Below are positions 36,167 to 45,343 of a DNA stretch of 64,000 nt, in pieces (the first letter of the stretch is position 1; each line of letters opens with the position of its first letter). The translations under genes and the position numbers were made by a program. The notes under the pieces are model-generated. The model saw only the letters and a list, made by a program, of their open reading frames with translations, ran no database searches and had not been told where the DNA came from. The stretch spans positions 124,001 to 188,000 of the forward strand of contig JAUYGX010000023.1 in NCBI GenBank assembly GCA_030690365.1, in the 5' to 3' direction. Source of the DNA: Bacteroidales bacterium (GTDB lineage Bacteria > Bacteroidota > Bacteroidia > Bacteroidales > F082).

Positions 36167-37168
36167 ATGAAGAAATTGAAAATCCCCTTTGTAGCTTTTT
36201 TGCTGGTGGTCACCATAGCAGCCTGTAACCACAATTCGTCAGATCAATGGACGGTTCCTGTTGATGCCGAAAAGCAAACCACCGTAACTATTCATCGGTA
36301 TGGCCGAAAGCTTTTTTCGCTCGATACCAGCAACCTGTTGAAAGAGCTACAGAGCATCCAGCCACAGTACCGTGCATTTATCGGAAATAATTTCGCCAAT
36401 CCAAATCAATTCAAACAGTTGTATCAGTTTGTAACCGATACCATGCTAATCCGCCTGAACCAAAAAACGCAGGAAGTCTACCCAAACCTGAATCACCTGG
36501 AGGATGAACTTTCATTGGCGTTTAGCCGGTTCCACTATTTTTTTCCTAAAGCCACCATTCCATCGGTTTACAGCTATGTTTCAGGAATGTATTACGAAAA
36601 TCCGGTTGAAATAAACGACACCTTGTTGGTAGTGGCCCTCGATGTTTATCTGGGCAGCGATTTTGCTCCATACCGCAACCTTGGCCTGCCCCACTACCGC
36701 ATTCGGCGAATGGCACCGGATTATGTGGCCATTGATGTGATGAAAGCCCTTTACAACACAGATATAAACCCAAAATTCCAACAGAAAACATTGCTCGACC
36801 GTATGATTGGTGCCGGAAAACTAATGGTCTTTCTGGATGCTGTTCTACCACAAACAGCCGACACACTTAAAATGGGCTATACCACCGCTCAATGGAACTG
36901 GATGGAAGAAAACAAGGAAAATGCCTGGGCTTTTTTGGTGAAAGGCCAGCTTTTCTATTCATCTGATTACGACACCCAAACAAAGCTGATACAGGACGCC
37001 CCCTTTACCACCGGGTTTTCAAATGAATCCGCACCCCGGATCGGCATTTGGCTGGGTTGGCAAATCGTAAATGCTTATCACGCAAACCACCCTGAAGTAT
37101 CGCTGAGTGAACTTATTTTAAATCCGGATAGCCAGGAGATTCTGCAAAAATCGGGATATAAGCCTTAA
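36167..37168 (+). CDS. gldB: GldB, gliding-motility-associated lipoprotein
   Basis: The 333-residue protein has a lipoprotein signal peptide ending in IAAC with the lipidated cysteine at residue 20. The mature part resembles the GldB family (HRYGRKLFSLD near the start, YPNLNHLEDELSLAFSRFHYFFP in the middle, and PRIGIWLGWQIVNAYH near the end). GldB is needed for gliding in Flavobacterium johnsoniae and is also found in non-gliding Bacteroidota; its biochemical role is unknown. No other gld or spr gene is in the window. It has no visible promoter of its own in the short gap after the terminator. Confidence 0.85.
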   Translation: MKKLKIPFVAFLLVVTIAACNHNSSDQWTVPVDAEKQTTVTIHRYGRKLFSLDTSNLLKELQSIQPQYRAFIGNNFANPNQFKQLYQFVTDTMLIRLNQKTQEVYPNLNHLEDELSLAFSRFHYFFPKATIPSVYSYVSGMYYENPVEINDTLLVVALDVYLGSDFAPYRNLGLPHYRIRRMAPDYVAIDVMKALYNTDINPKFQQKTLLDRMIGAGKLMVFLDAVLPQTADTLKMGYTTAQWNWMEENKENAWAFLVKGQLFYSSDYDTQTKLIQDAPFTTGFSNESAPRIGIWLGWQIVNAYHANHPEVSLSELILNPDSQEILQKSGYKP

Positions 37169-37208
37169 AAGTAAAAAGCTACATCAATCATTGCCACATA
37201 TTTTTCAT

Positions 37209-37216
37209 TACATTTG
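37209..37216 (+). promoter_or_regulatory. -7 promoter box of the YifB-family gene (TACATTTG)
   Basis: A perfect TAnnTTTG box 28 bases before the ATG at 37245. A TTG lies 15 bp upstream, closer than the usual 19-21 bp. Confidence 0.45.
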
Positions 37217-37244
37217 TTCTTAGTAACCCTAAACTAAACACCTG

Positions 37245-38783
37245 ATGTTAGTTAAGACCTATGGTAGCGCCATCCAGGGAATCGATGCCCTGATCATTAC
37301 TGTTGAAGTCAATATTGGTAAGGGACGGAAATTTTATCTGGTAGGGTTACCCGATAATGCGGTAAAAGAAAGCCAGCAACGAATGATTGCTGCTTTGGGA
37401 AATATCGGCTACCGGTTTCCGGGACAGCGGATTGTGATCAACATGGCACCAGCCGACATTAAAAAGGAAGGATCGGCCTACGATTTGCCCATTGCCATTG
37501 GGATCCTGGCGGCCTCAAAACAGATTAGCAACGAATTGCTTGGTGAGTATATCATGATGGGTGAGCTGTCGCTGGATGGCGGGCTTAAACCCATTAAAGG
37601 GGCGTTGCCCATTGCCCTCAAAGCACGCGAACAGGGCTTTAAAGGAATAATCCTTCCCCGGGAAAACATACCGGAAGCAGCCGTAGTGAACGGACTTGAT
37701 GTCCTTGGTTTTGATCACATCAGCGGTGTAATTGAGATGCTGGATGGCACTACCATTCCAACTCCCTGCACTGCCGACCTGGGGCAACTCATCGAATCTG
37801 AAATGGATCACTTTGCCTTCGATTTTGAAGACGTAAAAGGTCAGGAAAATATTAAACGGGCACTCGAAATTGCTGCCGCCGGAGGTCACAATGCCATTAT
37901 GATCGGTCCTCCGGGATCGGGCAAGACTATGCTCGCCAAAAGGCTGCCTTCCATCCTCCCTCCCATGTCGTTGAACGAAGCCCTCGAAACTACCAAGATT
38001 CATTCGGTTGCAGGTACCTTAAACGGGAAATCGGGGCTGGTCACCATCCGGCCATACCGGTCGCCACACCATACCATCAGTGATGCAGGACTTGTTGGAG
38101 GTGGCCCATATCCCCAACCGGGAGAAATTTCGCTGGCTCAAAATGGGGTGTTGTTTCTGGACGAACTTCCTGAATTCAAAAGATCTGTGCTCGAGGTCAT
38201 GAGGCAACCCATGGAAGACCGTGTGGTTACCATTTCACGGGCACGCATCACGGTAACGTACCCTGCCAGTTTTATGCTGATTGCAGCCATGAACCCCTGT
38301 CCCTGTGGCTATTACAACGACCCCAACCGGGAATGTGTTTGCTCGCCCGGAGCCGTAAAAAATTACCTGAATAAAATATCCGGTCCGCTGATGGACCGCA
38401 TCGACCTACATGTTGAGGTAACCCCGGTGCCTTTTAAAGATCTGGCTGAAACACCCAAAGGTGAAATGAGTGCCAGCATCAGGAACCGGGTGATGGCGGC
38501 AAAAAGAATTCAGGAAAAGAGGTTTGTCGATACACCTACTATTTTTTGCAATGCACAGATGTCGTCGAAGGATGTGGACAAATATTGTAATTTGCAGGCT
38601 GACGGATTCAATTTGCTAAAAACGGCCATGGAACGTCTTAGCCTTTCGGCGAGAGCCTTTGTCAGGATAAAAAAAGTGGCCCGGACTATTGCCGATCTGG
38701 AAAATTCGGAAGATATTAAAGCTGAACATCTTGCCGAAGCCATTCAGTACCGTAGTCTTGATCGCGAAAGCTGGGGATCATAA
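37245..38783 (+). CDS. YifB-family Mg-chelatase-like AAA ATPase
   Basis: The 512-residue protein has an N-terminal domain of the ribosomal S5/Lon-protease-like fold (about 1-170), a magnesium-chelatase-type AAA domain with Walker [17 protein letters not shown] and Walker [11 protein letters not shown], and a C-terminal Mg-chelatase domain ([18 protein letters not shown]). ComM, a member of this family, is a helicase promoting branch migration in natural transformation; whether this one does so is unknown. The gene is monocistronic, between gldB and the menaquinone locus. Confidence 0.95.
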   Translation: MLVKTYGSAIQGIDALIITVEVNIGKGRKFYLVGLPDNAVKESQQRMIAALGNIGYRFPGQRIVINMAPADIKKEGSAYDLPIAIGILAASKQISNELLGEYIMMGELSLDGGLKPIKGALPIALKAREQGFKGIILPRENIPEAAVVNGLDVLGFDHISGVIEMLDGTTIPTPCTADLGQLIESEMDHFAFDFEDVKGQENIKRALEIAAAGGHNAIMIGPPGSGKTMLAKRLPSILPPMSLNEALETTKIHSVAGTLNGKSGLVTIRPYRSPHHTISDAGLVGGGPYPQPGEISLAQNGVLFLDELPEFKRSVLEVMRQPMEDRVVTISRARITVTYPASFMLIAAMNPCPCGYYNDPNRECVCSPGAVKNYLNKISGPLMDRIDLHVEVTPVPFKDLAETPKGEMSASIRNRVMAAKRIQEKRFVDTPTIFCNAQMSSKDVDKYCNLQADGFNLLKTAMERLSLSARAFVRIKKVARTIADLENSEDIKAEHLAEAIQYRSLDRESWGS

Positions 38784-38816
38784 TCAATTATCAACCTATT
38801 AATGGATGGGAAAGTT

Positions 38817-38824
38817 TATCTTTG
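38817..38824 (+). promoter_or_regulatory. -7 promoter box of the menaquinone operon (TATCTTTG)
   Basis: A perfect TAnnTTTG box 24 bases before the first ATG of the operon (38848). No TTG at exact -33 spacing is seen. It would drive the hotdog thioesterase, menF and menD. Confidence 0.5.
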
Positions 38825-38847
38825 CCAACCCTTGAACACGACATTAA

Positions 38848-39273
38848 ATGAATCAAAATAAATTGAACAATTTCACGCTCGACGACCTGAACCATCTGAA
38901 TACAAATACGATGATGGATCATTTGGGTATTCAATTTACGGAGGCTTCGCCCGGATTTATAAAAGCCACCATGCCCGTCGATCACCGAACGCATCAACCT
39001 ATGGGCTTGCTTCACGGAGGAGCGAGTGTGGCCCTGGCAGAATCGGCAGGCAGTGTCGGGTCGGCCATGTTGGTCGACATAAGCCATTATTCGGTGGTAG
39101 GAGCACAAATTACAGCCAACCATTTGCGTAGCGTGAAAGATGGGTTGGTGACGGCGGAAGCCAAAATCATCCACCAGGGGAAAAATACCCATGTATGGAA
39201 CATTGATATCACCGATCAAAAGGGGAAAATAATCTCCACCTGTCGTCTTACCAATTTCATCTTAAAAAAATGA
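38848..39273 (+). CDS. Hotdog-fold thioesterase, probable DHNA-CoA hydrolase
   Basis: The 141-residue protein is a PaaI-type hotdog thioesterase (HGGASVALAESAGSVGS is the catalytic helix region, with the nucleophile-supporting Glu). Its place as the first gene of a menaquinone operon makes 1,4-dihydroxy-2-naphthoyl-CoA hydrolase (MenI role) the likely function; the sequence alone shows only an acyl-CoA thioesterase. Its stop codon overlaps the menF start (ATGA at 39270-39273), so the two are translationally coupled. Confidence 0.85.
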   Translation: MNQNKLNNFTLDDLNHLNTNTMMDHLGIQFTEASPGFIKATMPVDHRTHQPMGLLHGGASVALAESAGSVGSAMLVDISHYSVVGAQITANHLRSVKDGLVTAEAKIIHQGKNTHVWNIDITDQKGKIISTCRLTNFILKK

Positions 39274-40385
39274 GTCTAAAAAATACAGCACCCATCATCG
39301 ATCTTTTACTGACTAAAAACCTGCCATTTGCCATTTTCAGGTTGCCCGAAACCAATGAATTTACCTTGATTTGTCAACATGACAATGAGGTAAAAGAAAT
39401 TGATATTCTGGATATAGAAGAATTCAGGGGATTTGTAATTGCACCATTCAAATGTGCCCGGACCGGAAGTGCTTTTTTAATCAGGCCCGACCTGGTAGCA
39501 AAGAATGATAAAGAAATTGGCGCGCTTCAAATGAAATTGGCCCAATTACCTGACGCGGAAGTCTCTGTAAGAGATATGGACATCGAAAACCATGTGATCA
39601 GCCGGCATGCCTACATCAACAACATGGACTACATTATTAAAATTCTTCAGAAAGAGGAGCTTCATAAAGTAGTGCTATCGCGTGTCATTTCATGTCCGTT
39701 ACAGGCAACCTTCTCTCAGGGACTATTGTTCAATCAATTGGCCAATGAGTATTCAGGAGCCTTTGTATATCTGTTTCACCTTCCTGAACAGGGAACCTGG
39801 GCAGGGGCGTCACCAGAGGCCTTGCTTTTAATCGATCAGGATGTGGCCAGCACCATGGCCCTGGCCGGCACCCGTTTATATCATCCCGAAACCACCAATA
39901 ATCCCTGGCTCGAAAAGGAAACATTGGAACAATCGTTTGTATCTCAATATATTGCAAATGTATTGGCTGAAACAGGAATTACCGGTTATCAAACTGAAAC
40001 ACCCTCCACCCAGCGTGCCGGACATTTGGAACACCGCCTGACCCGGTTTACCATCCAGGCAAAGCAACTTGAAAATAAAGCAGGTAAAATGATCATGGGT
40101 TTGCACCCGACCCCTGCCGTTTGCGGATATCCCAAGGGTGACGCCTATCATTTGATTATGAGGGCCGAGCAGCATGATCGCCGGTTTTATACCGGATTTT
40201 TAGGTCCATGGAATATCCAGGGAAGTTCACAACTATATGTAAATCTGCGCTGTGCAGAAATCGGGGAAGATACGTTAAACCTTTATGTCGGAGGAGGCTT
40301 AACCGCCCATTCGGTTTCGGAAGATGAATGGGACGAAACAGTTGAGAAATCAAAAACCCTGTTGTCGGTAATTGAAAAATTATAG
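39270..40385 (+). CDS. menF: Isochorismate synthase
   Basis: The 371-residue enzyme converts chorismate to isochorismate, the first step of menaquinone synthesis. The chorismate-binding fold is visible in the C-terminal half: GASPEALL, ALAGTRL and HPTPAVCGYPKG, plus the last catalytic helix. Length is short compared with Escherichia coli MenF because the N-terminal region is compact, which is usual in Bacteroidota. It overlaps the upstream gene by four bases and is followed 11 bp later by menD. Confidence 0.95.
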   Translation: MSLKNTAPIIDLLLTKNLPFAIFRLPETNEFTLICQHDNEVKEIDILDIEEFRGFVIAPFKCARTGSAFLIRPDLVAKNDKEIGALQMKLAQLPDAEVSVRDMDIENHVISRHAYINNMDYIIKILQKEELHKVVLSRVISCPLQATFSQGLLFNQLANEYSGAFVYLFHLPEQGTWAGASPEALLLIDQDVASTMALAGTRLYHPETTNNPWLEKETLEQSFVSQYIANVLAETGITGYQTETPSTQRAGHLEHRLTRFTIQAKQLENKAGKMIMGLHPTPAVCGYPKGDAYHLIMRAEQHDRRFYTGFLGPWNIQGSSQLYVNLRCAEIGEDTLNLYVGGGLTAHSVSEDEWDETVEKSKTLLSVIEKL

Positions 40386-40396
40386 ACTTTTGCCTC

Positions 40397-42079
40397 ATGA
40401 CAACTGACAAAAAACCTGTCGCGTTATTGGCCGACATCCTGATTCAAAAAGGGCTTGAAAATTTGGTTCACTCACCAGGTTCGAGAAATGCACCTATTAT
40501 CATCGCGTTTAGCGGCTACGGACAGCTAAAAATTACCACCGTTTTCGATGAACGATGTGCTGCTTTTTATGCGTTGGGGATGGCACTGGCTTCGGGCAAA
40601 ACCGTGGCCATCGACTGTACCTCGGGAACTGCACCTTTAAATTATGCACCCGCCATCGCCGAAGCATATTACCAGCATATACCCCTATTGGTTTTAACGG
40701 CCGACCGTTCACCTCAATATATTGACATTGGCGATGGGCAAACCATCCGACAAAAAGGGGTTTTTTCCAATTATATCAAACAGAGTTACGAATTACCCCA
40801 AAGTATTGACTCCGTTGAGGATTTCGCACAGGCTGAAGAAATAATCAACGATGCCATAAACCAAACTATGAGCGAAAACCGGGGTCCGGTTCAAATAAAT
40901 ATCCCCCTCGACGAACCCCTTTACGAAACTTCCGAAACATACATCTCCGGGAGATTGATAGGCCTAACATCAAAGGCATTTGACGCGAACCAGGATATTC
41001 CTGAGATTTTTACAGACCAATGGAAACATAGCCGGAAGTTGATGGTTCTTGCCGGACAGATGAATCCTGATGCTGAGTTAAATGAAATTCTCATAAACCT
41101 TACCGAAAAACAACAGGCTGTTGTATTGACTGAAACCACTTCCAATCAATGCTACCTTGATTTTATTGATGGTATCGACAATGTCATTTCTGCCATTCAA
41201 CCCGAAGAGAGTGAAGATTACCAACCGGATTTACTCATTACCATTGGGGGTGCAGTGGTTTCGAAGATGGTAAAAAAGTTTCTTCGGGAACATTCTCCTA
41301 CAAACCACTGGCACATTTCGGACTCGGGAGAAAAAATGGACACCTTTTTTTGCCTTACGGGAACGATACAATCAACAACGGTTGACGCATTGAAAACATT
41401 GATGTCTCAACCCCGGACTGCGGAAATCCACTTTCAAAAAAGATGGCTTGAAAAAAAAAGAACTGCCGATATGAAAAGGGAGGTCTTTATTGAAACTGCT
41501 CCTTTTAGCGATCTTACAGTTTTTAACCAGATCATAAAAGCACTACCGCCACTTACCCGTCTGCACCTCGGCAACAGCACACCAGTTCGTTATTCTCAAT
41601 TATTTGGAAGCCAGCCCGGACTTAGCTATTTCAGCAACCGGGGAGTAAGCGGGATCGACGGGCAAATCTCCACAGCAGCGGGATTTGCAACCTGTTCATC
41701 CAATTTAAATGTTCTGATAACCGGTGATCTCGGGTTTTTATACGACAGCAACGGATTGATGCTATTAACTCATTGTCCTAACCTGAAGATAGTTGTGATC
41801 AATAACCAGGGTGGTGGTATTTTCAGGTTTATCCCCGGCCCGGAAACGGTTCATAATTTTGAACAGTATTTTGAAGCGCATCACAACCTCAAACTCGAAC
41901 TACTTACAAAGGCATTTAATGTCAACTACCTGTACGCCGATTCACATCAAACAGTTGAAGAAAAAGTCCATGATCTTTTTTATGGCAACCATGGGGTACA
42001 GGTGTTGGAGATTAGCACACCAGCCGAAATAAATGCTGAGGTGCTGCGCAATTATTTCAAAGAGCTAAGGAATAGATAA
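40397..42079 (+). CDS. menD: SEPHCHC synthase
   Basis: The 560-residue thiamine-diphosphate enzyme condenses isochorismate with 2-oxoglutarate. The TPP-binding sites are visible at both ends: GTAPLNYAPAIAEAYY for the pyrimidine part and GDLGFLYDSNGLML...VVINNQGGGIF for the diphosphate part. HSPGSRNAPI near residue 25 is the family's substrate loop. It ends 413 bp before menB; the gap contains a repeat array rather than another gene. Confidence 0.96.
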   Translation: MTTDKKPVALLADILIQKGLENLVHSPGSRNAPIIIAFSGYGQLKITTVFDERCAAFYALGMALASGKTVAIDCTSGTAPLNYAPAIAEAYYQHIPLLVLTADRSPQYIDIGDGQTIRQKGVFSNYIKQSYELPQSIDSVEDFAQAEEIINDAINQTMSENRGPVQINIPLDEPLYETSETYISGRLIGLTSKAFDANQDIPEIFTDQWKHSRKLMVLAGQMNPDAELNEILINLTEKQQAVVLTETTSNQCYLDFIDGIDNVISAIQPEESEDYQPDLLITIGGAVVSKMVKKFLREHSPTNHWHISDSGEKMDTFFCLTGTIQSTTVDALKTLMSQPRTAEIHFQKRWLEKKRTADMKREVFIETAPFSDLTVFNQIIKALPPLTRLHLGNSTPVRYSQLFGSQPGLSYFSNRGVSGIDGQISTAAGFATCSSNLNVLITGDLGFLYDSNGLMLLTHCPNLKIVVINNQGGGIFRFIPGPETVHNFEQYFEAHHNLKLELLTKAFNVNYLYADSHQTVEEKVHDLFYGNHGVQVLEISTPAEINAEVLRNYFKELRNR

Positions 42080-42100
42080 CGTAGATAAACAGACCCCTTT

Positions 42101-42138
42101 TGTCATTCCGATTGAGCGGACGCCAGGAGCGAACAGAG
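42101..42138 (+). repeat. Repeat copy 1 (TGTCATTCCGATTGAGCGGA... type)
   Basis: First 38 bp of the repeat, ending at CAGAG; it lacks the final GAATCT. The core of 38 bp is identical to copies 2 and 3. The spacing to copy 2 is 47 bp start to start. Confidence 0.85.
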
Positions 42139-42147
42139 TACCCAGTT

Positions 42148-42191
42148 TGTCATTCCGATTGAGCGGACGCCAGGAGCGAACAGAGGAATCT
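42148..42191 (+). repeat. Repeat copy 2, full length (44 bp)
   Basis: TGTCATTCCG at the left and GGAATCT at the right; the 38-bp core is identical to copy 1 and the whole 44 bp to copy 3. The ends are partly self-complementary (TTCC at the left, GGAA at the right), so each copy can fold. Confidence 0.88.
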
Positions 42192-42233
42192 ACTACTGCT
42201 TCATTACCATGGATATGCATCTGATTGATGCTC

Positions 42234-42290
42234 AGATTCCTCCGCTACGTAACTCCTTCTGACGGAGTCGTTACTCCGGTCGGAATGACA
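42234..42290 (-). repeat. Inverted, diverged and longer repeat copy
   Basis: Read on the minus strand it starts TGTCATTCCGACCGGAGTAA and ends GGAGGAATCT, the same ends as the direct copies, but its interior is different and contains its own inverted repeat (GACTCCGTCAGAAGGAGT). With copy 2 it forms a large snapback. Confidence 0.8.
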
Positions 42291-42304
42291 AAACAGACCC
42301 GTGT

Positions 42305-42348
42305 TGTCATTCCGATTGAGCGGACGCCAGGAGCGAACAGAGGAATCT
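42305..42348 (+). repeat. Repeat copy 3, full length (44 bp)
   Basis: Identical to copy 2 over 44 bp. It opens with TGTCATTCCG and ends with GGAATCT, 5'-flanked by GTGT. Confidence 0.88.
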
Positions 42349-42389
42349 GTTGCTACCTCATTTACATGTGTATGAACTTAGCCTGAGGG

Positions 42390-42412
42390 TGCTTTTACAA
42401 TCCATAAAAGCA
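42390..42412. repeat. Small perfect hairpin upstream of menB
   Basis: TGCTTTTA and TAAAAGCA form an 8-bp perfect stem around a 7-base loop. It is not followed by a T-tract, so it is not a Rho-independent terminator. Possible RNA-stability element. Confidence 0.6.
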
Positions 42413-42459
42413 TAAATATGCTTTACACATAAACCAGACAGTCATGCCCATGTTTTTTA

Positions 42460-42467
42460 TATATTCG
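42460..42467 (+). promoter_or_regulatory. Possible promoter box of menB-menA-menC-menE (TATATTCG)
   Basis: Seven of eight positions match TAnnTTTG, 26 bases before the menB ATG. The same C-for-T variant is seen before the deoxynucleoside kinase gene. It would give the second half of the men locus its own start. Confidence 0.3.
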
Positions 42468-42492
42468 TTCCCTGAATAAAATAGAAAATCTC

Positions 42493-43314
42493 ATGGCTCA
42501 ACGTGAATGGAAATCGATGAAAGAGTTTGAAGAAATCAAACTCGAATACTGGAATCATATAGCTAAAATCACTATCAACCGCCCGCGTTTTTACAATGCA
42601 TTTACACCTACAACCACCACAGAAATGGCCGTTGCACTGGAGATGTTGCGCGAAGACCAGGATGTGTACACCATTGTTCTTACCGGAGAAGGCGACAAGG
42701 CGTTTTGTAGTGGCGGCGATCAAAATGTGAAAGGAAAAGGCGGATACATTGGCAAAGATGGCATCCCCCGCCTGAATGTCCTCGATGTGCAACGAAAAAT
42801 CCGTTCCATGCCAAAACCTGTAATCGCCATGGTAAATGGATTTGCCATTGGTGGCGGACATGTACTGCATGTGGTATGCGACATGACCATTGCTTCTGAA
42901 AATGCCCGCTTCGGACAAACCGGCCCGAAGGTGGGAAGCTTTGATGCCGGCCTGGGCTCTTCCTATCTCGCCAGCATCGTGGGCCAGAAAAAAGCCAGGG
43001 AAATCTGGTTTTTGAATAAACAATATACGGCTGCCGAGGCACTTGAAATGGGATTGGTTAACAAAGTGGTTCCATTGGAAAATCTTGAAGACGAAACTGT
43101 TGAATGGTGTATGACCATGCATCAGCGGAGTCCGATGGCCCTTAGAATGATTAAACTTGGAATGAATGCCGAACTCGACGGACAAATTGGCCTCCAGGAA
43201 TTTGCCGGAAACGCCACCCTGCTTTATTATCTCACCGATGAAGCCCAGGAAGGCAAACATGCTTTTCTTGAAAAACGCGATCCCGATTTTCATAAATACC
43301 CAAAATATCCCTGA
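42493..43314 (+). CDS. menB: 1,4-dihydroxy-2-naphthoyl-CoA synthase
   Basis: The 273-residue crotonase-fold enzyme closes the naphthoquinone ring. The motifs are [18 protein letters not shown] with the oxyanion-hole glycines, [22 protein letters not shown], and the C-terminal KYPKYP-type ending. The start ATG at 42493 gives the usual N-terminal extension. It is the first gene after the repeat gap and is followed by menA after 8 bp. Confidence 0.97.
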   Translation: MAQREWKSMKEFEEIKLEYWNHIAKITINRPRFYNAFTPTTTTEMAVALEMLREDQDVYTIVLTGEGDKAFCSGGDQNVKGKGGYIGKDGIPRLNVLDVQRKIRSMPKPVIAMVNGFAIGGGHVLHVVCDMTIASENARFGQTGPKVGSFDAGLGSSYLASIVGQKKAREIWFLNKQYTAAEALEMGLVNKVVPLENLEDETVEWCMTMHQRSPMALRMIKLGMNAELDGQIGLQEFAGNATLLYYLTDEAQEGKHAFLEKRDPDFHKYPKYP

Positions 43315-43322
43315 TCGGTTCC

Positions 43323-44237
43323 ATGAGTACTGCCAAAACTTCTAAAATTGTTTCATGGATCAAGGCTGCCCGGTTGCGTACGCTGCCATTGGCTTTGTCG
43401 AGTGTGATCATGGGCAGTTTCCTGGCCATTGGCTCAGGCAATTACATGATTCCGGTCATTATTCTGTCGTTAGTAACGACCCTTATTCTGCAGATACTCT
43501 CCAATTTTGCCAATGATTATGGCGATTCCATAAAAGGAACCGACAACGAACACCGGTTAGGCCCATTGAGAACCGTTCAAAGCGGTGAAATCACACATCA
43601 GGAGATGAAATGGGGAATCCTTGTTTCGGTTATACTGTCCTTAATTTCAGGTATCTGGCTTATTTATTACGGACTTGGCGATCACTGGACGGAAGGGCTT
43701 TTGTTTCTGATTTTAGGAATAGCCTCCATTGCGGCTGCCATTAAATATGTGGTAGGTCACAATGCCTATGGGTACAGGGGATTGGGTGACTTGTTTGTAT
43801 TCCTTTTTTTTGGATTGTTGGGTGTTGCAGGCACCTTCTACCTAAATGCTCATCAAATACCCTGGAGCATTTGGCTGCCAGCTTGTACGATGGGTTTTTT
43901 TAGCACCGGGGTGCTGAATCTCAACAATATGCGTGATATTGAAAACGATAAACGTTCAGGCAAAATAACCATCCCGGTAAGGTTAGGTTCCGAAAGAGCC
44001 TGGAATTACCACGTTGCACTTATACTATCCGGATGGATTTGTGCTGTTTTATTTACCCTTCTTCATTACCATGGGATGGTGCAATTTATCTACCTCATCG
44101 TGATGCCTGTTTTTATTCTGGACTTGATGAAAATCAAACATACATCCGACAAACGTGCGTTGGATCCATACCTCAAACGATTGGCACTAAGCACACTGGC
44201 GTTTACTCTACTGTTTGGAACCGGATTTGTATTGTAA
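43323..44237 (+). CDS. menA: 1,4-dihydroxy-2-naphthoate polyprenyltransferase
   Basis: The 304-residue UbiA-type membrane enzyme attaches the polyprenyl chain to DHNA. It has about eight helices and the Asp-rich substrate motif NFANDYGDSIKGTDN with a second motif LNNMRDIENDKRSGK. It works in the inner membrane, using isoprenoid made by the MEP pathway (ispE is at 25265). It is followed by menC after 38 bp. Confidence 0.96.
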   Translation: MSTAKTSKIVSWIKAARLRTLPLALSSVIMGSFLAIGSGNYMIPVIILSLVTTLILQILSNFANDYGDSIKGTDNEHRLGPLRTVQSGEITHQEMKWGILVSVILSLISGIWLIYYGLGDHWTEGLLFLILGIASIAAAIKYVVGHNAYGYRGLGDLFVFLFFGLLGVAGTFYLNAHQIPWSIWLPACTMGFFSTGVLNLNNMRDIENDKRSGKITIPVRLGSERAWNYHVALILSGWICAVLFTLLHYHGMVQFIYLIVMPVFILDLMKIKHTSDKRALDPYLKRLALSTLAFTLLFGTGFVL

Positions 44238-44275
44238 ATCTTAGAGGAGTAATTTTTGTATTTTTACCTTAAAAA

Positions 44276-45340
44276 ATGATGCTGACCGCCCGCTATTTCT
44301 CCTATCGACTGCAATTTAAATTTGATGCCGGCACTTCGCGTGGAGTACTCAGGTACAAGGATTCGTGGTTTATCGAAATTTGGGATAACGAGGCATCACA
44401 AACAAAAGGAATTGGTGAATGCAGTCTGATTCAGGGATTAAGCCCCGATCCCATTTCAGGATTTGAAGCAAAGTTAAAGGAAGTTTGTACCCACATCAAC
44501 CAATTGGATGAAGGGTTAAAACAGAGTTTAATCGATTTCCCCGCCATTCGCTTTGGGCTTGAGACTGCTCTATTGGATTTGAAGATGGGAGGTCAAAAAA
44601 TATTATTCCCTTCAAAATTCACCAATGGAACAGATTTTATTCCCATCAATGGTTTGATATGGATGGGAAATTACCAGGAAATGCTGGCCCGAATCCGGGT
44701 TAAAATTGCAGATGGGTTCCGCTGTTTAAAGTTAAAAATCGGGGCCATTGATTTTGGAGAAGAATTGAAACTGATTCAGCTCATCCGGCAGGAATTTTCA
44801 CCTGAGGAGCTTGAACTTCGCCTGGATGCCAACGGAGCCTTTGCTCCCGACGAAGCATTACAAAAGCTTGAACAACTTTCGCCCTATCATATACATTCAA
44901 TAGAACAACCCATTGGGTCCCGGCAATGGGAAGCCATGGCCGGATTGTGCCGCACAAGTCCCATCCCCATTGCATTGGATGAAGAATTAATTGGCATCCG
45001 CAGCAGCGGTGAACTCTCCCGCATGCTTCAGTTTATCCACCCTGAATATATCATCCTTAAGCCCAGCCTGATAGGAGGTCTTACAGTGGCCAACGGATTT
45101 ATTCAAATGGCTGAAACAAACAAAGTAAAATGGTGGGTTACCTCTGCATTGGAATCGAATATCGGCTTAAATGCCCTTGCGCAATGGGTTTACCCTTTAA
45201 ATAACGCCTTGCCACAAGGGCTTGGAACGGGTCAGTTGTATGCGAATAATGTGGAAAGTCCACTAGTAGTGGATCAGGGAAGACTTTACCACCGGGCAAA
45301 TCAATTCTGGGATTTGAATAATTTTACCCTAAAAATCTGA
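44276..45340 (+). CDS. menC: o-succinylbenzoate synthase
   Basis: The 354-residue enolase-superfamily enzyme dehydrates SHCHC to o-succinylbenzoate. The catalytic lysines are in CLKLKIG and in the C-terminal IILKPSLIGG, and the metal ligands in RLDANGAF, IEQP and LDEEL. An alternative ATG one codon later is equally possible. menE starts 3 bp after its stop, so the two are tightly coupled. Confidence 0.93.
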   Translation: MMLTARYFSYRLQFKFDAGTSRGVLRYKDSWFIEIWDNEASQTKGIGECSLIQGLSPDPISGFEAKLKEVCTHINQLDEGLKQSLIDFPAIRFGLETALLDLKMGGQKILFPSKFTNGTDFIPINGLIWMGNYQEMLARIRVKIADGFRCLKLKIGAIDFGEELKLIQLIRQEFSPEELELRLDANGAFAPDEALQKLEQLSPYHIHSIEQPIGSRQWEAMAGLCRTSPIPIALDEELIGIRSSGELSRMLQFIHPEYIILKPSLIGGLTVANGFIQMAETNKVKWWVTSALESNIGLNALAQWVYPLNNALPQGLGTGQLYANNVESPLVVDQGRLYHRANQFWDLNNFTLKI

Positions 45341-45343
45341 CCC

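Larger units (their letters stand above)
42080..42492. other. 413-bp non-coding gap with repeats between menD and menB
   Basis: No reading frame with coding character is visible. The gap holds three direct copies and one inverted copy of a repeat (42101-42348), a small perfect hairpin (42390-42412) and a possible promoter for menB (42460-42467). The men genes are otherwise spaced by 0-40 bp, so this gap interrupts the operon. Confidence 0.85.

Noticed and set aside
42457-43293. 278-codon open frame opposite menB
   Set aside because: Antisense to a clear crotonase-fold gene with all motifs; no supporting feature.
44174-44184. CAAACGATTGG as a regulator operator
   Set aside because: It lies inside menA, far from the glucan locus, and lacks the full palindrome; treated as chance.
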